From NCBI GenBank assembly GCA_008694505.1, contig VZDJ01000034.1, positions 1,968,534-2,032,533 of the forward strand: DNA of 64,000 nucleotides, written 5' to 3'. The notes under the pieces were generated by a model. The model saw only the letters and a list, made by a program, of their open reading frames with translations, had not been told where the DNA came from and ran no database searches. Both the position numbers and the translations under genes were made by a program. Source of the stretch: Cyanoderma ruficeps (lineage: Eukaryota > Chordata > Aves > Passeriformes > Timaliidae). Shown here piece after piece: positions 56,009-64,000 of this stretch (positions are counted from its first letter, which is position 1; each line of letters opens with the position of its first letter).

Positions 56009-56014
56009 AATAAA
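56009..56014 (+). terminator. Candidate distal poly(A) signal AATAAA
   Basis: AATAAA is followed, about 35-50 bases on, by the GU-rich GTGTCCTGTGGTTTGG, which would serve as a downstream element. This is the stronger of the two candidates. Confidence 0.55.
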
Positions 56015-57058
56015 ATTAAGAATTAATTTCAGCTGTTGGAGCACAGGTGTCCTGTGGTTTGGAGCTTTAACAGCATGAATAGGGTGCATTAACACTGGGG
56101 CATTGGTTGAGTTGTTTGGTGGGCTTTTTGTTGTTTTTTTCTCTTAACTCACTAATACAGGTAAATACAGGAGATCTGGTCTTGCACTGAAATGTCAGCC
56201 TCTTTTTTAACAAAAAAATTGCATTTTGGTAAATAATACAGGGAGGATTCAGTTTTACATTCACAGGCTGCATTTCACGGCCCCTTTTCTGACTTGTTTT
56301 TGAAGTAGTTGAAGTGAACAGCCTTGGAAATTGAACCTTTAAGTTCAGATTTTTCCTTCCCTCAGGTAAGGGAAGGGTGGGGGGAGAGGATATCACCCAA
56401 TATCTTCAGAAGTAAACTTCTAAATAATAAAAATAACAAGTTTTTTTTTCCCCAACGTTGTACAGCACATCAGTATTTGTGTCATTAACTGTAACCACAC
56501 TGAGGAGGGATGAGTGCTCTGAAACGCCTTAACCCAAAGGAACTGGAGCCCTCAGTGTCACATTTACTCCCTGGAGGTGCCAGGTTTGGGTATGAGGACA
56601 CAACTCTCCTGCAACTGCTGAGTAATCTGCATTTTAATGTGTGGCTTTATAAACCTTTTGGGTCAGTGTAAGTAGAGCTTTAACAGGTAAAGTGACTTGA
56701 AGGTGAAGTCCTTTCATGAAGACACATGGGAATATTTTGGTGCTGAAGGTTAGAATGAAACCAGTTCTGAGGTCTTGTAAAATACTGGGCTGCTGAAGGT
56801 GGGGAGGGAAAACAAGGGGTAGTTCACTGCTATTCTGAGCATTCCCAAGGGATGGATGGAGCACTTGGGGTCTGTAACCATCCCTGAGGAGATGATGGGC
56901 AAACACCTCATTGAGCACTGACACCCTGAACTCAGAGAGCTGTTTGTGTGAAAAACCTGCCCAGCTTCAAGGTGAAATAAAAAGAGGAGATGGAGTAACA
57001 GCTCAGCAGGAGCAGGAAGAAGAACTGTCTCTTAGCTGGTGAAGAGACCCCACACAGC

Positions 57059-57084
57059 ATGGAAATGACACATGGAAATGACAC
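57059..57084. repeat. 13-bp direct tandem duplication
   Basis: ATGGAAATGACAC occurs twice head to tail (57059-57071 and 57072-57084), directly before the pyrimidine tract. Confidence 0.9.
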
Positions 57085-57318
57085 CTTTCTGTGTCTTCCT
57101 TCTCTACTCTGCTCCCCTTTCCTTGCCTGTTTTCTCAGTCCTCTCATCCCCTTTACTGACCTGTCCCATCATTTCCTGTCCTCTCTTTTCTTCCTTTTTC
57201 CATCCTTTCCACCTTTCCTCTTCTTTACTCTTCTTCTTCCCCATTATTCCCCTTGTCTCCCCCTTACTGTGTGGCCCTCTCCTCCTGTCCTCTCCTCCCT
57301 TGCCCTTTTCCCTGGCCC
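57084..57318. repeat. Long polypyrimidine tract
   Basis: About 235 bp in which the + strand is overwhelmingly C and T. The open frames across it (rich in S, P, L and F on +; E, K and G on -) are by-products of the composition. Confidence 0.85.
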
Positions 57319-58181
57319 CTGGTTTCACTCCAATGCTCCTGCAAAGGTGAACAAATCCAGGGGCTGTGTCCACACTGTCCCTTCCCTGCTGGAAACAGCC
57401 CCACTAACTGACCCTGTCCCCAGGTCTGACTCCAGGACACAGGCATCCCTTGTCTGCCCTCTCCTGAGACAGGGAATGTCCTCACTTTCTCAAGGCATGA
57501 AAGTAACTGGAAAAAAGAAACAAAACTTTTAGACTCTGATTCCAGGGGTGAAGTTCTGTGTGTCCTTCTTCATCTGTGGCACGTTCACAGTGAAAACTCC
57601 TTTTCCTTGCCCTCATTGCTAGATCACCAATGATCCTGTTCCCAACAGCTCCTACAGCATGAGGGGTTCCAGTGATGGGAGCATGGGGCAAACATGAACA
57701 ACACACAACACCCTTCCCTCCCCTCTGCTCCTGACAGAGTCCCAGAAATTCAGTGTGATGATCCATCTGAGCAGCTCCAGTCCCAAAGGCTGCTTTCCAA
57801 AGCAGTGCAGTGTTTACATTTTTGTGGGGAGAAGCTAAGTGGCTAAATGGGCCCCATCTCAAACCAGAGCAATAATCAGACATTTCCCAGTGATGAGGCC
57901 CTTTTGATCTCTTCACTATCTCATTTCCTAGACTGCATGATGCTTTTCAACATTTATCTATTTTCTCTTCAGTAAAACACTTTGTAACATCTTAGCCCAA
58001 CTGTATATATTTTTTAAACTTCTTTTTCTCTCCAAAGCACTGTTCAGTACGAACCTGCTTCCTCCAGTGACAAATCCTCTCAGCCCTTGCTCTGTTTTCC
58101 TTCTCAGAGGAACTCGCCTTGATTTGCTGCTCACAATGACCTCACCTCTGGTACCTCATGCTGAAAAAGCAGGTTTCAGTG

Positions 58182-58207
58182 AATATACTCTCTTTAAAGA
58201 GTATATT
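58182..58207. repeat. Inverted repeat (10-bp arms)
   Basis: AATATACTCT and AGAGTATATT are perfect inverted arms around a CTTTAA loop. Confidence 0.8.
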
Positions 58208-58521
58208 GATATGTATCATTTATATATAGAGCTTGCTGCACAGATATTAAAAATAAAACAACAAAAAAGCGAAAGCAAAATCAAAGAATATTTTGAGTCA
58301 AGAGCTGCTCAAAATCCATTTATACAAGTCTTCTCCTGACAATAACCCTGTGCATGTATATACTTCTGTACTGCTTTTAATATATGTACCCACCCCCAAA
58401 TGTACCTATACTTCAAAATTCTCTTGAAAAGCAAAGGCTGCATTCCAAATTCCTCTGTTCCACGCTCCTAAAGGCAGGGTTGTTGCAAAGAGAGAACAAC
58501 TTTATTTTTCTGAGACTAAAT

Positions 58522-58591
58522 ACAGTAAAGTAAAATTTAAAAAAAATAAAATTAAAAAACTATACAAAAATAAAATAATAAAAATANAAAA
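58522..58591. repeat. A-rich low-complexity tract with an ambiguous base
   Basis: Nearly all A and T on the + strand, with repeated AATAAAA and TAAAAT units and an N at 58587, which marks uncertain sequence. Confidence 0.85.
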
Positions 58592-59228
58592 CATACTGAT
58601 AAAATGTGTCCAGAGCTTTAGACTCCAGTCTGGATTGCTGCAGCATTCCAGCTCGGCAGCACACTCTTACTCCACATTACATTGCTTAATTTTATCAAAT
58701 GCAGGACTGGGACAAAGCACATCCAACTCCCCTTCTGTTACAGGTTTGACTTTCTTGCAACCCATTTCTTACAGCTGCTGGTGGCCTCCCAAATGGTCTG
58801 AGAGCTTTGACAGAGGGCTCGGGGCAGCACAAACCCATTTGCCTTCCCCTGCCAGAACCATCCCTGGCCAAGAAAATGTTTTGTTAACAGGACTTGGAGC
58901 AGTTTGATCGAGCTATGGAGGTTTTGGGGTTCTCCAGCAGCAGATTTTCTGGAGTGGGAGAATGTGAGGCAAACTCAGCCCCAGCTGGGTCTGTGACCAG
59001 CCCTGCTCATACCTCTGGTGCAGGAGAGGGCAGAATCTGACAAAGGTTCCTGCCAGAAAGTAAAGGTTACTCATTAACCACTGACAAACACTGGGGAAAA
59101 AAACAGTCACATTGTTTTGCTCAGTAGAACCACAGCACATTTTCAGCCAGAAATACAAATGCTGTGGGTGCAAACTGCAGTTCCCTTAGAGGGGTCAGCT
59201 CTGCTCAGGGCACTGATGATGAACAGAG

Positions 59229-59425
59229 CATCAGAATCCCAGAATCCCAGCCTGGTTTGGGTGGGAAGGGACCTTAAAGACCATCCCATCCTCCCCCTGC
59301 CATGGGCAGAGACACCTTCCACTACCCCAGACTGCTCCAAACCCCATCCAACCCGGCCTTGGACATTTCCAAGGGTGAGGCAGCCACAGCTTCTCTGGGC
59401 CGCTGTGCCAGGGCCTCCCCACCCT
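59229..59425 (-). mobile_element. CR1 LINE fragment, 3' end, minus strand
   Basis: On the minus strand it reads from the GCACAGGGTGGGGAGGCCCT region through TTGGAGCAGTCTGGGGTAGT and AAGGTCCCTTCCCACCC to a terminal (TTCTGGGA) repeat next to 59229. This is the CR1 3' end in the form common in songbird genomes. Confidence 0.92.
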
Positions 59426-60604
59426 GTGCAAGTGATACATAATTTATACATCACACAGTGTCACACGGGGCTGGCTGGTCTATTTTGGGGTTTTTGGGTT
59501 TTCCTCCCTGTAGCCCAACCCTGTGCCCAGCACAAAGCACAGGGGTAAGAGCAACCCTGTACCTCAGGCCTGCTCTGGGCAGACTCAAAAGCACTGAAAG
59601 GCCATGGGCCAAGTAAACAGCTTCCATGTGCATTTCCATTTTGGATAAATGGCTGGGTCACCCAGAGGACAAGGGCTGTGGATGGGAGCTGCAGAACAAT
59701 GGGTTCTGAAAATGCCAGCAAAAAAAAGTCCCCTGCATGCTTCAGCTGTAGAGGAATTCTAATAAATAAAGGAGAAATCCATCATACCAGCTATCCCTCA
59801 GCCCTCCAGACACCACAAAAGCAAACATTTGCTCTGCCCCAGGAGGGTGACTCACCATTCCTAAGGACTGCAGTTCCAAGGCCTTTGGCAAACAACCCAC
59901 ATCGAGCCCTGCAAACCACCGGGTATCAAAATAATGATGTAGCAAAAAAACCTGTGCCTGCATGCAGGTTTAATGGGAGGAGAAAAATAAAATAATTCTT
60001 ACGAGTAACCCACCATTTGCATGACCAGACTCCCCTCCAGCCTTCTTTTGCAAGGCAAGGCCCCTTCAGCAGCTCCAGCAGCAGGAGCATCACCCCTGAT
60101 GTCTCCTCCCTGCCAGTGGGCAATTCTAGGCCCTTCCATTTCATCCCTTTTCTAGATTTCTTTGAATCTCAAAGTGAGGAGGAAACAGTATTTGAGGTAG
60201 ACATCTCAGAAATGTGAAGATTGTATTCAGCACTACCTGCTGTGCCAGAACACATCTTTGTTTGTGGTATAATAGCACCTGCATGACCCTTCAAAGGCTT
60301 ATCCAGAATCCTTATGCCCCCAGTTCAGACAGGCAAATGTTCTAGAATTTTCTGTATAAATGGGTACAATCATTGTTTCTGACCAGGCTCAGTACAAAGC
60401 TGACTCCAGTCATGCTATTTATAGTCAAAGAATTGTTTGGCTTGGATGTTTCCATGGATGGGGCACCTACCACTGCTCTGGCAACCTGTGACTGTGCCTC
60501 ACCTTCACTGTAAAATTTTCCTCCTTATACCTGGTCTGACTTCACTCTCCTTCACTTTAAGACCACTTTCCCTTCTCCTATAGCTGCAGGCCCTGCTAAA
60601 AGAT

Positions 60605-60815
60605 TTGTCTTTCTAGTAAGGCCTCTTGAAATACTGAAAGGGGCTCTGAGGTCTCCCTGGAGACTCCTCTACTCCAGGCTGGTAACCTCCAGCTCTCCCA
60701 GCCTGGCTCCAGAGCAGCTCCAGCCTTTGGAGCATCTCCGTGGTCTCCTCTGGACCTGCTCCATGTCTTTCCTGTGCTGAGGGCTCCAGACCTGGATACA
60801 TTCCCTTCCTCCCTG
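60605..60815 (-). mobile_element. CR1 LINE internal fragment, minus strand
   Basis: The reverse complement reads AAAGACATGGAGCAGGTCCA, then GATGCTCCAAAGGCTGGAGC and CTCCAGGGAGACCTCAGAGC, the segment of CR1 that lies several hundred bases before the 3' end. The element's own 3' terminus is missing at this place. Confidence 0.85.
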
Positions 60816-61239
60816 TATTGGGTGCCTCTAATCTGTACCAGCCTCAGTAAACAATCAGATGTCACCTTCACATGGGACCTCCTTCCTTTGTGGCAGTTCA
60901 GTGTTACTGCTCATACATTATGCTTCTGTCCATAAATGTACATATATATATATCTATTTTAAACCAGACCAGTATCTACCTGGAGAAACTCTGTGCTGCT
61001 GATGAAACCTTGTGAGCAGAAATAAACAGCTGCCAAGGTGATAATCACAGTGAGATCACACCAGAGCTGACATTTATAAGACAGTTTAAGAGCCAACTCC
61101 CCCACTTTCAGCTTCCTGATTTCAAATAAAAATCCACATTACACATACAACTTCACTCACCTTTCTTTCCACAGACACCTTTTTCCCTCTCCTTTGAGCA
61201 CACACCAGAGGGAAACCACCATGCAGAAGAACATGTATT

Positions 61240-62150
61240 TACATCACCCCGATGGGTCTCAGGCCATCCAGGAATCCCCACAGCAGTGCTGGGAGCTCTC
61301 CCCGTCTCGAGGAGCAGCACCCATTGTCAAACAGAGCTCAGGGATCTGAGCACCAGCCTCAGTGACAGCTCAGCGCTGCCTGTGTGCCTCAGCCTTATGT
61401 CTGCATTCACTCCAGGATTATCCCGTGTCGATTTGCTGTGGGTTCCAGCAGAAATAAACCCCACCGAGCACAGGACTCCACATCCACACCCCGGACAGGC
61501 TCCCGGGGGCAGCCCTGCTGCGGCTGACAGCAGGTTCCACTGCACCTCTCACACACAAATACTGAACCAGGAGCCACTTCTGACAGAAACGCCATCGCTG
61601 AGTGACCACGGACACAATCCCAGCGCCTGTGCATCCACAGAAACCACATCCACACCTTTTCCCGGGTGCACCCGGTGAGGGCCCTCCCCGTGCCCACAGC
61701 CGGCCCTGGGGGACAGGTTCCCTCCACACCGAGGGAGACTCGGAGCTCCGAGACGAGCAGGGAGCATTTCTGGAGGCCTGGCTCCTGTTCAGAACAGAAA
61801 TATTTCCCTTGGCTTGTGCACGTTGCCGGGACCGAGCGCGGTGAGAGGCTGGAGGAGCCAGTTTTCCATTCCCCCTTCCATTACNATTTGCTGATTCCCG
61901 GGCTTTTCCCAGTATCCGCCGTTACCATCGGCCCACGAGTTTCCAAAGTTCATTTTCCAGGGGGGTGCAAAGTGATAATAAATAACGCAGCAAAGGTTAC
62001 GCCGAGCTTTTCTTCCCCTCGGCTGCCCGGCTGCTGACGCAGGAGGGGCTGCGGTGCCAACGGCACAAGAGCGGCCATAAATCCACCCCAGAAAGGAGGA
62101 AAGGTTCTCTGCTGCTCCTTTGTGGGAGCTCACTCTGCTGAGCCAACACC
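61240..62150. promoter_or_regulatory. CpG-dense block, possible CpG island
   Basis: CpG dinucleotides are frequent here compared with the rest of the window, with two perfect 14-bp palindromes, CCGGGTGCACCCGG (61662-61675) and CTCGGAGCTCCGAG (61739-61752). It could be an island belonging to a promoter or enhancer downstream of VPS13D. No TATA box, transcript or start codon context supports a particular promoter. Confidence 0.3.
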
Positions 62151-62161
62151 GGCGGCACAGA

Positions 62162-62300
62162 GTTCCCAAAGGGAACAGGGAACAGCCCCAGGGGTTCCCA
62201 AAGGGAGCAGGGAACAGCCCCAGGGGGTCCCAAAGGGAGCAGGGAACAGCCCCAGGGGGTCCCAAAGGGCTCCTCCCCAAAGGGAACAGGGCACAGCCCA
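62162..62300. repeat. Minisatellite, 32-bp period, about 4 copies
   Basis: Copies start at 62162, 62194, 62226 and 62258; the last is partial and degenerate. The unit contains TCCCAAAGGGA-type and CCCCAGGGG self-complementary pieces. Minus-strand open frames across it repeat a proline- and glycine-rich peptide and are not genes. Confidence 0.92.
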
Positions 62301-63596
62301 GCCCCGAGGGTTCCCACGTTCTTTCCAGAAGAACATTCCCATGGGGGGCTGAACTTCACAGGCTGCAGAATCAGCATCAACAAGCCACAGGCCTTGTCAT
62401 CATCTCACTTATTTGCATCAATATAACCTGTAAATTCACTAGGATATCCAGGAATCCTGTGTGAGGCCTGGATTACATGATAGATAGCTTTCTTTAAAAT
62501 TCTAAACATTCAATATTTGTGTATCTCCTCTATAGGAAAACCTCAAACAAAGGATTTTTTTTTTCCTTTAGAAAACTGGAGTCTAGGAAATGAAGTGAGT
62601 ATTTTTAGTCTTCCAAAGAGGTCCTCTACTAACTGAGACCTTTCTCTGTGTCCTATTTCCTCAATATCCCTTCATTCTCCTTGTGACTGTCTGCAAAGTA
62701 AAGAACATCCCTCAGATACTGGGGAGAACACTAATTTTTGGGTTCTTGCCATCCCATCCCCTCCCAGGAAAAGTGAAAAAATGAGTTCCACAAAAGAAGG
62801 GGCTCTTTACTTCCTGGATAAGAATTTTTGACAGCACAAATTTCAATCTGATCACTCTCTCACCCCCCAATAACCAACAGACAGACCAAAACCCCACCCT
62901 GTGGCTAATAAGTAGGAAGGGTGAAGCTGTTTCCATTGCTGAGGACAGCTCCGTAGATCTGCATGTCCACAGTTGCTTTAAGGCCTTGCACAAGACAGTA
63001 ACACAGCCAAAAATAGCTCCAAAATCAACTTTAGAAGTTCAGCTGCTATAATATCAGTGCATCCTCAAATATTTCATTGTGGGTACCCAGAACCCTTCTC
63101 TGGACCCATCTCGCTCTGGGCAAAACCAAATGTGCTCCTGCCAACAGAAGAAATCACTAGAGAGAGACTGAGCAAAGAAGGCAAGAAAATGAGAATACAG
63201 ATGTTGAAGGGACTCAAAGATCAAGGAAAAATGCACCAGGATCCAAAAAGAGAACATGATGAGGGAAAAGGGGCCAGACCGAGGAGCTGCTTGAGAAACC
63301 CACTGCTCTCAGTGGCAGCAGTTTGTACAGGCCACACAAATCACTGCATGATGCAGATTTCAACTCACAGTGCTGCAGAAATGAGCCTCATGGGCTGAGG
63401 AACTTCATTTGTGAGAGAAGAGAACAACCCCAGCCCCCAGCTGGAACAGCAGTGGCAGCACATGAGGCTGCTCCTGGTGGGAGCCTTGGCAGGGTGTGGA
63501 GCTGATCCTGTGCAAACTGGTCCAGAGATCCCAGCTTGGTGCTGTGACCCCAACCCTGCAGATGCAGCACCCAGCCAGCTCTGAACTGGCCACCCC

Positions 63597-63720
63597 AGAG
63601 CCTGCCAGCACAGCACAGCACAGGGGTCAGAGCCTGCCAGCACAGCACAGCACAGGGGTCAGAGCCTGCCAGGACAGCACAGCACAGGGGTCAGAGCCTG
63701 CCAGCACAGCACAGGGATCA
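63597..63720. repeat. Minisatellite, 32-bp period, about 4 copies
   Basis: Copies beginning AGAGCCTGCCAGCACAGCAC start at 63597, 63629, 63661 and 63693. The last lacks an internal CACAG-type unit. One copy carries AGGACAGC for AGCACAGC. Confidence 0.95.
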
Positions 63721-64000
63721 GGGATGTGCCACAAACACCGTGTGAAGCTTCCCTGGAGCTGCTGGTGGTCCCTCCACCTCCCAGTTCCACTCCAGCTCAG
63801 ATCTGCCCATGCAAGCTGCTGCAGCCAAACCCTCAATGCTCCTCTGGGGACAGGCAGCCACTTACACCTTGACACAGAAGAGGGCATACTGAGCCTACAG
63901 CCAGAAAGGCTGGGAAATATTAGGAAGAAACGAGTGGGTGGGGGAGCTCAAGGGACCAGTGGGAGGATGCGGGAAATCAGTAACACTGATCTGAATAAAT
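63721..64000. other. Right edge of window, no gene seen
   Basis: Moderately GC-rich intergenic sequence. A minus-strand open frame at 63627-63887 overlaps the minisatellite and has no recognisable domain. Confidence 0.5.

Larger units (their letters stand above)
55605..56030 (+). other. VPS13D: VPS13D 3' UTR
   Basis: Untranslated sequence after the TGA. It has a run of AU-rich sequence and two candidate poly(A) signals (ATTAAA at 55886-55891, AATAAA at 56009-56014). The end point is inferred from the second signal. Confidence 0.7.
56031..59228. other. Intergenic DNA downstream of VPS13D
   Basis: After the poly(A) signals I see no gene. It holds the pyrimidine tract, the short duplication and inverted repeat, and the A-rich tract listed separately. 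No coding exon of the expected neighbour DHRS3 was found on the minus strand. Confidence 0.65.
60605..63596. other. Intergenic DNA without a supported gene, including a CpG-dense block
   Basis: Past the CR1 piece lies ordinary sequence, then a CpG-dense block at about 61240-62150, a minisatellite at 62162 and AT-rich DNA to 63500. Overlapping open frames on both strands of the GC-rich part show no domain that I recognise. An ambiguous base lies at 61885. Confidence 0.6.

Noticed and set aside
57059..57532. 157-codon + strand open frame
   Set aside because: It is produced by the pyrimidine tract, which lacks stop codons on that strand; the peptide is low-complexity Ser/Pro/Leu/Phe.
61286..62037. 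Overlapping open frames of 100-130 codons on both strands in the CpG-dense block
   Set aside because: GC-rich DNA has few stop codons. No domain, splice site pair or start context distinguishes any of them.
61789..62280. 163-codon minus-strand open frame
   Set aside because: It runs through the 32-bp minisatellite and over an ambiguous base; the repeated peptide reflects the DNA repeat.
63629..63692. Repeated GGGTCA half-sites in the minisatellite as nuclear receptor sites
   Set aside because: The half-sites recur every 32 bp with no second half-site at a DR1-DR5 spacing. This is a result of the tandem repeat.
56031..64000. DHRS3, the expected next gene on the minus strand
   Set aside because: I looked for its last coding exon and the conserved C-terminal residues on the minus strand and did not find them. 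Its 3' end probably lies beyond 64000.

Overview
This window is vertebrate nuclear DNA, most likely from a bird and probably a songbird. It has large AT-rich introns, GT-AG split exons and several CR1 LINE fragments with the 3' end sequence typical of avian genomes. Nothing bacterial, viral or CRISPR-like is present. The bird assignment rests on CR1 and general composition. The gene assignment rests on the protein sequence read across splice junctions.

One protein-coding gene dominates. Positions 243 to 55604 on the + strand hold 29 coding exons that join in frame into 1,477 residues plus a stop codon. I recognise this as the C-terminal third of VPS13D, a bridge-like lipid-transfer protein; the human protein has 4,388 residues. 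The 5' two thirds, with the N-terminal chorein/transfer groove and the UBA domain, lie upstream of the window. In order, the visible part holds the VAB (VPS13 adaptor-binding, SHR-BD) beta-repeat domain (exons 2-13), a ricin-type beta-trefoil with two QxW motifs (exons 14-17), the C-terminal VPS13 region with DH-like/ATG2_C helices (exons 19-26) and a PH-like domain (exons 27-29).

Layout: exons 1-24 are packed into 19.4 kb. The last five exons are spread over 36 kb, separated by two giant introns (19677-32526, 12.85 kb; 34668-50968, 16.3 kb). Those introns hold no exon that I can support. They do hold several compact stretches that look like regulatory elements, including a consensus-perfect DR5 retinoic acid response element at 25792-25808 inside a CpG-rich patch and a 31-bp near-perfect palindrome at 29916-29946. 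The intron after exon 7 uses a GC donor.

After the stop codon come a short 3' UTR with two candidate poly(A) signals, then intergenic DNA to 64000. This holds two minus-strand CR1 pieces, a pyrimidine tract, an A-rich tract, a CpG-dense block (about 61240-62150) and two minisatellites that both have a 32-bp period. In other vertebrates the next gene is DHRS3 on the opposite strand. I could not find any DHRS3 coding sequence here. I see no undescribed biological system; the most interesting leads are the candidate intronic regulatory elements and the GC-AG intron.
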